From Bacillota bacterium (lineage in GTDB: Bacteria; Bacillota; Clostridia; Lachnospirales; Lachnospiraceae), in NCBI GenBank assembly GCA_023423045.1, contig JAFAGA010000034.1, positions 1 through 54,097 of the forward strand: 54,097 nt of DNA, in the 5' to 3' direction. Under the pieces are notes generated by a model, which worked only from the letters and a program-made list of their open reading frames with translations, was not told the DNA's origin and ran no database searches. How positions within the stretch are numbered: the first letter of the stretch is position 1; each line of letters begins with the position of its first letter. Made by a program: the position numbers and the translations under genes. Shown piece by piece: positions 51,646 to 54,097 of this stretch.

Positions 51646-52263
51646 CTAACGTATGAAATTTGTCCACTTCCTTGGAACGGGATCGGGTTCGGGCAAAGTA
51701 GCTTTGCCGTAATCCTTGATCTTTAGCATCCAGGACATGTTGTTGGCCAGATTCCTCAATACGCTCATGCCCTCGTCATCCTGAGTCACCTCGCCGGGTG
51801 CACCGCCATGGATTACATTCCAATAATAAGAAGGGGCGATCAGCATCTCAGAAATCAAAAAATAATTATTCAGCTGATCAAAGGTAGTAATTCCTCCGCT
51901 TCGGCGGGGAACAGCGATGGAAGCGCCGACTTTTAAGCGCAGCCTTCCCCCGTTAGGATAAAATAACCGGTCCAGAAAGCTTTTCATGGTGCCGGCAATA
52001 CTTGCATAGTAGACCGGACTTCCCAGAATAAGGCCGTCGGCGGCATATATCCTGTCTACAAGAGACCGAAGCTCCTCATCCGAGAAAACGCAATAGCCGT
52101 TCTTGCAACGGCCGCAGCTGATACATCCTTTTATCTCCATATTGCCAACGTGAATAATCTCTGTCTCAATTCCACTTATTTCTAATTCATCACATACAGT
52201 TTTTAATGCGGTATAGGTATTTCCCTTTGGTTTGGGACTTCCATTAATTGCGATTACCTTCAT
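51646..52263 (-). CDS. Flavodoxin-family NAD(P)H-dependent FMN oxidoreductase
   Basis: A 205-residue flavoprotein. The FMN phosphate loop is 'AINGSPKPKGNTYTALK' (4-20). A Cys-rich insert 'IKGCISCGRCKNGYCVFSDE' (about 47-66) could hold a metal or iron-sulfur cluster and is typical of clostridial members. 'ADGLILGSPVYYASIAGTMKSFLDRLF' and 'GGITTFDQLNNYFLISEML' complete the family pattern. The electron acceptor is unknown. GAGGAGA lies upstream. Confidence 0.87.
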   Translation of the reverse strand: MKVIAINGSPKPKGNTYTALKTVCDELEISGIETEIIHVGNMEIKGCISCGRCKNGYCVFSDEELRSLVDRIYAADGLILGSPVYYASIAGTMKSFLDRLFYPNGGRLRLKVGASIAVPRRSGGITTFDQLNNYFLISEMLIAPSYYWNVIHGGAPGEVTQDDEGMSVLRNLANNMSWMLKIKDYGKATLPEPDPVPRKWTNFIR

Positions 52264-52465
52264 CTTGTCATTCTCCTCTCCTGCCGGACTGAATTATATA
52301 TAGTATACTATATAGACTCAGGATTTCAAATGCTTTTTGTCTTAAAAATTAACAAACCTGAGAATTGATTTTATGGAGAATTAAATTTATAATAGGAAGA
52401 ACGGAAATGCTCCATAAGATTTAAGAGAGATCGCTTTTGAACGAAGTGAAAGGAATGATAGAAAT

Positions 52466-53104
52466 ATGAGATTAAGAAATATAAGAGGCTCAAGAGAAAT
52501 GGTCGCAGCCAATGAAACGGTTATTCATGATCCGGAGCTGCAAAAGGGTAAGTGGAAAAGCCTCTTTGGCAACGATCACCCGCTGCATGTGGAAATAGGT
52601 ATGGGAAAAGGAAAATTCATAATGGAATTGGCGGCAGCCAATCCGCAGATTAACTATATTGGTATTGAAAAATACTCCAGTGTATTGCTCCGAGCCCTGG
52701 AAAAAAGGAATGAGATAGAGCTGGTCAATTTGTATTTTATACGCTTTGATGCGGAATATCTCAATGAAATCTTTGACCGGGATGAGATAGACCGGATTTA
52801 TCTGAATTTCTCCGATCCCTGGCCCAAGGACCGCCATGCAAAGCGCAGGCTGACCAGCAGGGAATTCCTTGCCAGATATGACCAGTGTTTGAAGAAGGAA
52901 GGGGAGGTGATCTTTAAGACCGATAACCGCATACTCTTTGATTTCTCGGTGGAAGAGGCGGCAGCGGCAGGATGGAGGCTTAGAGAGGTCTCCTACGATC
53001 TTCATCACAGTGAGTACATGGATAAGAATGTGATGACGGAGTATGAGGAGAGATTCTCTGCTATGGGAAATCCGATTCACAGGCTGGTGGCATACCGCAA
53101 TTAA
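52466..53104 (+). CDS. trmB: tRNA (guanine-N7-)-methyltransferase TrmB
   Basis: A 212-residue SAM enzyme that makes m7G46 in tRNA. The SAM site is 'LHVEIGMGKGKFIMELAAANPQINYIGIEKYSSVLLRAL' (about 39-77), and 'RIYLNFSDPWPKDRHAKRRLTSREFLARYDQCLKKEGEVIFKTDN' is the family signature with the catalytic Asp. 'NVMTEYEERFSAMGNPIHRLVAYRN' is the conserved end. Full length. GAAAGGA lies upstream. Confidence 0.96.
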   Translation: MRLRNIRGSREMVAANETVIHDPELQKGKWKSLFGNDHPLHVEIGMGKGKFIMELAAANPQINYIGIEKYSSVLLRALEKRNEIELVNLYFIRFDAEYLNEIFDRDEIDRIYLNFSDPWPKDRHAKRRLTSREFLARYDQCLKKEGEVIFKTDNRILFDFSVEEAAAAGWRLREVSYDLHHSEYMDKNVMTEYEERFSAMGNPIHRLVAYRN

Positions 53105-53181
53105 GCCTTTCTGCTAAAAGCGCAGGACTAATTCGGCCGCATTATCATAAAATGTTATAAACAAATAAACCGGGTGATGCT

Positions 53182-53325
53182 ATGAAGAAGGGCTGGAAAT
53201 CGCAGATTGCCAAAGTTACCGGAGCCAATCCGAAGCTTGACCGAAAGGTTCTTAAGATGAAGAGATCCTGGGATGAGGTATCAGGTATACTCAATAGCAG
53301 TGGAAAAAAGAAAAAGAAAAAATAA
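53182..53325 (+). CDS. Small basic protein, 47 residues
   Basis: A short frame (47 codons plus stop) with an N-terminal 'MKKGWKSQIAKVTGANPKLD', a middle 'RKVLKMKRSWDEVSGIL' that could form a helix, and a run of six Lys at the C-terminus. The start follows GGGTGATG, a modest ribosome-binding site. No family is recognised. It lies between trmB and trxA in the same direction, 77 bases after trmB. It could be a nucleic-acid-binding or ribosome-associated peptide, but this is unproven. Confidence 0.55.
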   Translation: MKKGWKSQIAKVTGANPKLDRKVLKMKRSWDEVSGILNSSGKKKKKK

Positions 53326-53334
53326 TCATTTTAC

Positions 53335-53363
53335 TTGTCTTTTTAAAGGGCCTGATATAATAT
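53335..53363 (+). promoter_or_regulatory. Candidate trxA promoter
   Basis: TTGTCT (53335-53340) is followed by TATAAT (53356-53361, 15-base spacer) or TAATAT (53358-53363, 17-base spacer). Confidence 0.45.
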
Positions 53364-53508
53364 TACTTTGTAATCACATAATAAAAGCGATAAGAGGAAT
53401 ACTAATTAACAATAAGATTAACTTCCGGCCTGGTACTTCTGAAGGAGGTACAGCTGCCCAAGATGCAGTGGCAGGGTCATAGGCTGGAAGCGGAATGGAG
53501 GAAAAGAA

Positions 53509-53826
53509 ATGGCATTTCAATTTACAGATGCAAATTTTCAAAAAGAGGCATTGGAGTCGGACATCCCTGTAATGGTAGATTTTTATGCTGACTGGTGCGG
53601 ACCTTGTAAAATGATTGCACCCATTGTGGCCGAATTGGCAGGAGAATATGAAGGCGTATTCAAAATCGGCAAGTTAAATGTAGATCAGGAGCCGAGTACG
53701 GCAGAAAAATATAAGGTAATGTCAATCCCTACATTAATTATCTTTAAGAATGGCGAAGCCGTGGATAAGGTAGTGGGGCTGACATCAAAGCAGGCGCTTT
53801 TGGAAAAGCTGGAAGCCCATAAATAA
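53509..53826 (+). CDS. trxA: Thioredoxin
   Basis: A 105-residue thioredoxin. The redox motif WCGPCK (about residues 29-34) in 'VMVDFYADWCGPCKMIAPIVAELAGEY', the cis-Pro region 'YKVMSIPTLIIFKNGEAVDKVVG' and the C-terminal helix are all standard. It reduces protein disulfides in the cytoplasm. GGAGGAAAAGAA lies upstream. A hairpin at 53891-53943 follows. Confidence 0.96.
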   Translation: MAFQFTDANFQKEALESDIPVMVDFYADWCGPCKMIAPIVAELAGEYEGVFKIGKLNVDQEPSTAEKYKVMSIPTLIIFKNGEAVDKVVGLTSKQALLEKLEAHK

Positions 53827-53890
53827 ACTTGCATAAAAGACATTTTCCGGGGAAAGAAACAAGGAATTACATCACCCGGATTACATTATG

Positions 53891-53943
53891 GAACGGGAAG
53901 AGGCAGCAAAAAGATTGTAAAATCAATGCTTTTCTTCCCGTTC
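53891..53943 (+). terminator. Hairpin, possible terminator of trxA
   Basis: A perfect 10-bp pair GAACGGGAAG/CTTCCCGTTC (53891-53900, 53934-53943) with inner AGCA/TGCT pairing. No immediate T run follows, so its role is uncertain. Confidence 0.45.
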
Positions 53944-53997
53944 TATCGGGGTTAAAATAAGAATTTTTCGATTTTTTTAAAAAAATAAAAAAAACAC

Positions 53998-54026
53998 TTG
54001 CAATTTGTTCTTGGATTATATATAAT
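53998..54026 (+). promoter_or_regulatory. Promoter of the right-edge tRNA
   Basis: TTGCAA (53998-54003) and TATAAT (54021-54026) with a 17-base spacer, 46 bases upstream of the tRNA. Confidence 0.75.
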
Positions 54027-54072
54027 AACTCTTGCGTTCGGTAATAACAAAAAGACAAGCGCAAAAACAGAT

Positions 54073-54097
54073 GCATCTCTAGCTCAGTTGGTAGAGC
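54073..54097 (+). tRNA. tRNA, 5' part only (cut by window edge)
   Basis: The last 25 bases give a 7-base acceptor strand GCATCTC, TA at positions 8-9, and the D-arm GCTCAGTTGGTAGAGC. The anticodon lies outside the window, so the amino acid cannot be named. Confidence 0.88.

Overview
The window is a chromosomal replication-origin region from a low-GC Gram-positive anaerobe. It is most likely a member of the Lachnospiraceae or a related clostridial group. This rests on the classic order gyrA-gyrB-recF-yaaA-dnaN-dnaA (leftward) facing rpmH-rnpA-yidD-yidC-jag-mnmE-mnmG-rsmG...parA-parB (rightward), on clostridial-type families (DUF4446, DUF3881, class I two-subunit fumarase, a clostridial AdhE), and on the strong AGGAGG ribosome-binding sites. 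No species assignment is possible from the sequence alone.

Layout. 1-530: a strong leftward promoter and a structured leader, probably of an rRNA operon lying just off the left edge. 0.5-6.3 kb: a carbohydrate locus, consisting of a LacI-type regulator and a sulfatase that have both lost their 5' ends head to head, followed by a complete CUT1-type ABC importer (two permeases and a lipoprotein). 6.3-9.0 kb: a MerR-family regulator with a 19-bp-spacer promoter, tRNA-Ser(GCT), and two fumarase subunits. 9.0-17.7 kb: leftward gyrA, gyrB, recF, yaaA, dnaN and dnaA. DnaA-box-like sites lie on both sides of dnaA (16.29-16.32 and 17.83-17.96 kb), which suggests a bipartite oriC. 18.0-25.8 kb: rightward rpmH, rnpA, yidD, yidC, jag, mnmE, mnmG and rsmG, with a 246-bp nested palindrome between mnmE and mnmG. 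25.8-33.3 kb: acetyltransferases, a cytosolic DegS/DegU-like two-component pair, a 1.2-kb AT-rich gene-free stretch, and parA-parB with three perfect parS sites. 33.4-37.5 kb: adhE behind a promoter with Rex-type operators, and an HD-GYP protein. 37.9-41.9 kb: DUF3881, tRNA-Arg(CCT), a short AraC-type regulator, a SEC-C methionine aminopeptidase, a VOC protein and a GNAT protein. 42.2-49.0 kb: a complete phosphate regulon, pstSCAB-phoU-phoP-phoR, preceded by three 11-bp-phased Pho-box hexamers. 49.1-54.1 kb: a coiled-coil membrane protein, a DD-carboxypeptidase, a flavin reductase, trmB, a 47-residue basic protein, trxA, and the first 25 bases of a tRNA at the right edge.

How it works together. 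Most housekeeping genes run away from the putative origin at about 16-18 kb, so they are co-oriented with replication. The exceptions are the sugar/sulfatase locus on the left and adhE, one GNAT gene, dacF and the flavin reductase on the right. The ParABS elements sit about 12-15 kb from the origin, as expected for segregation near oriC. The Pst/Pho genes form a self-contained sensing and uptake module. AdhE appears to be under NADH/NAD redox control. No CRISPR array, transposase or prophage gene was recognised. The least explained features are the long nested palindrome at 22.7-22.9 kb, the repeat-bearing gap upstream of parA, and the double 5' truncation at about 1.29 kb.
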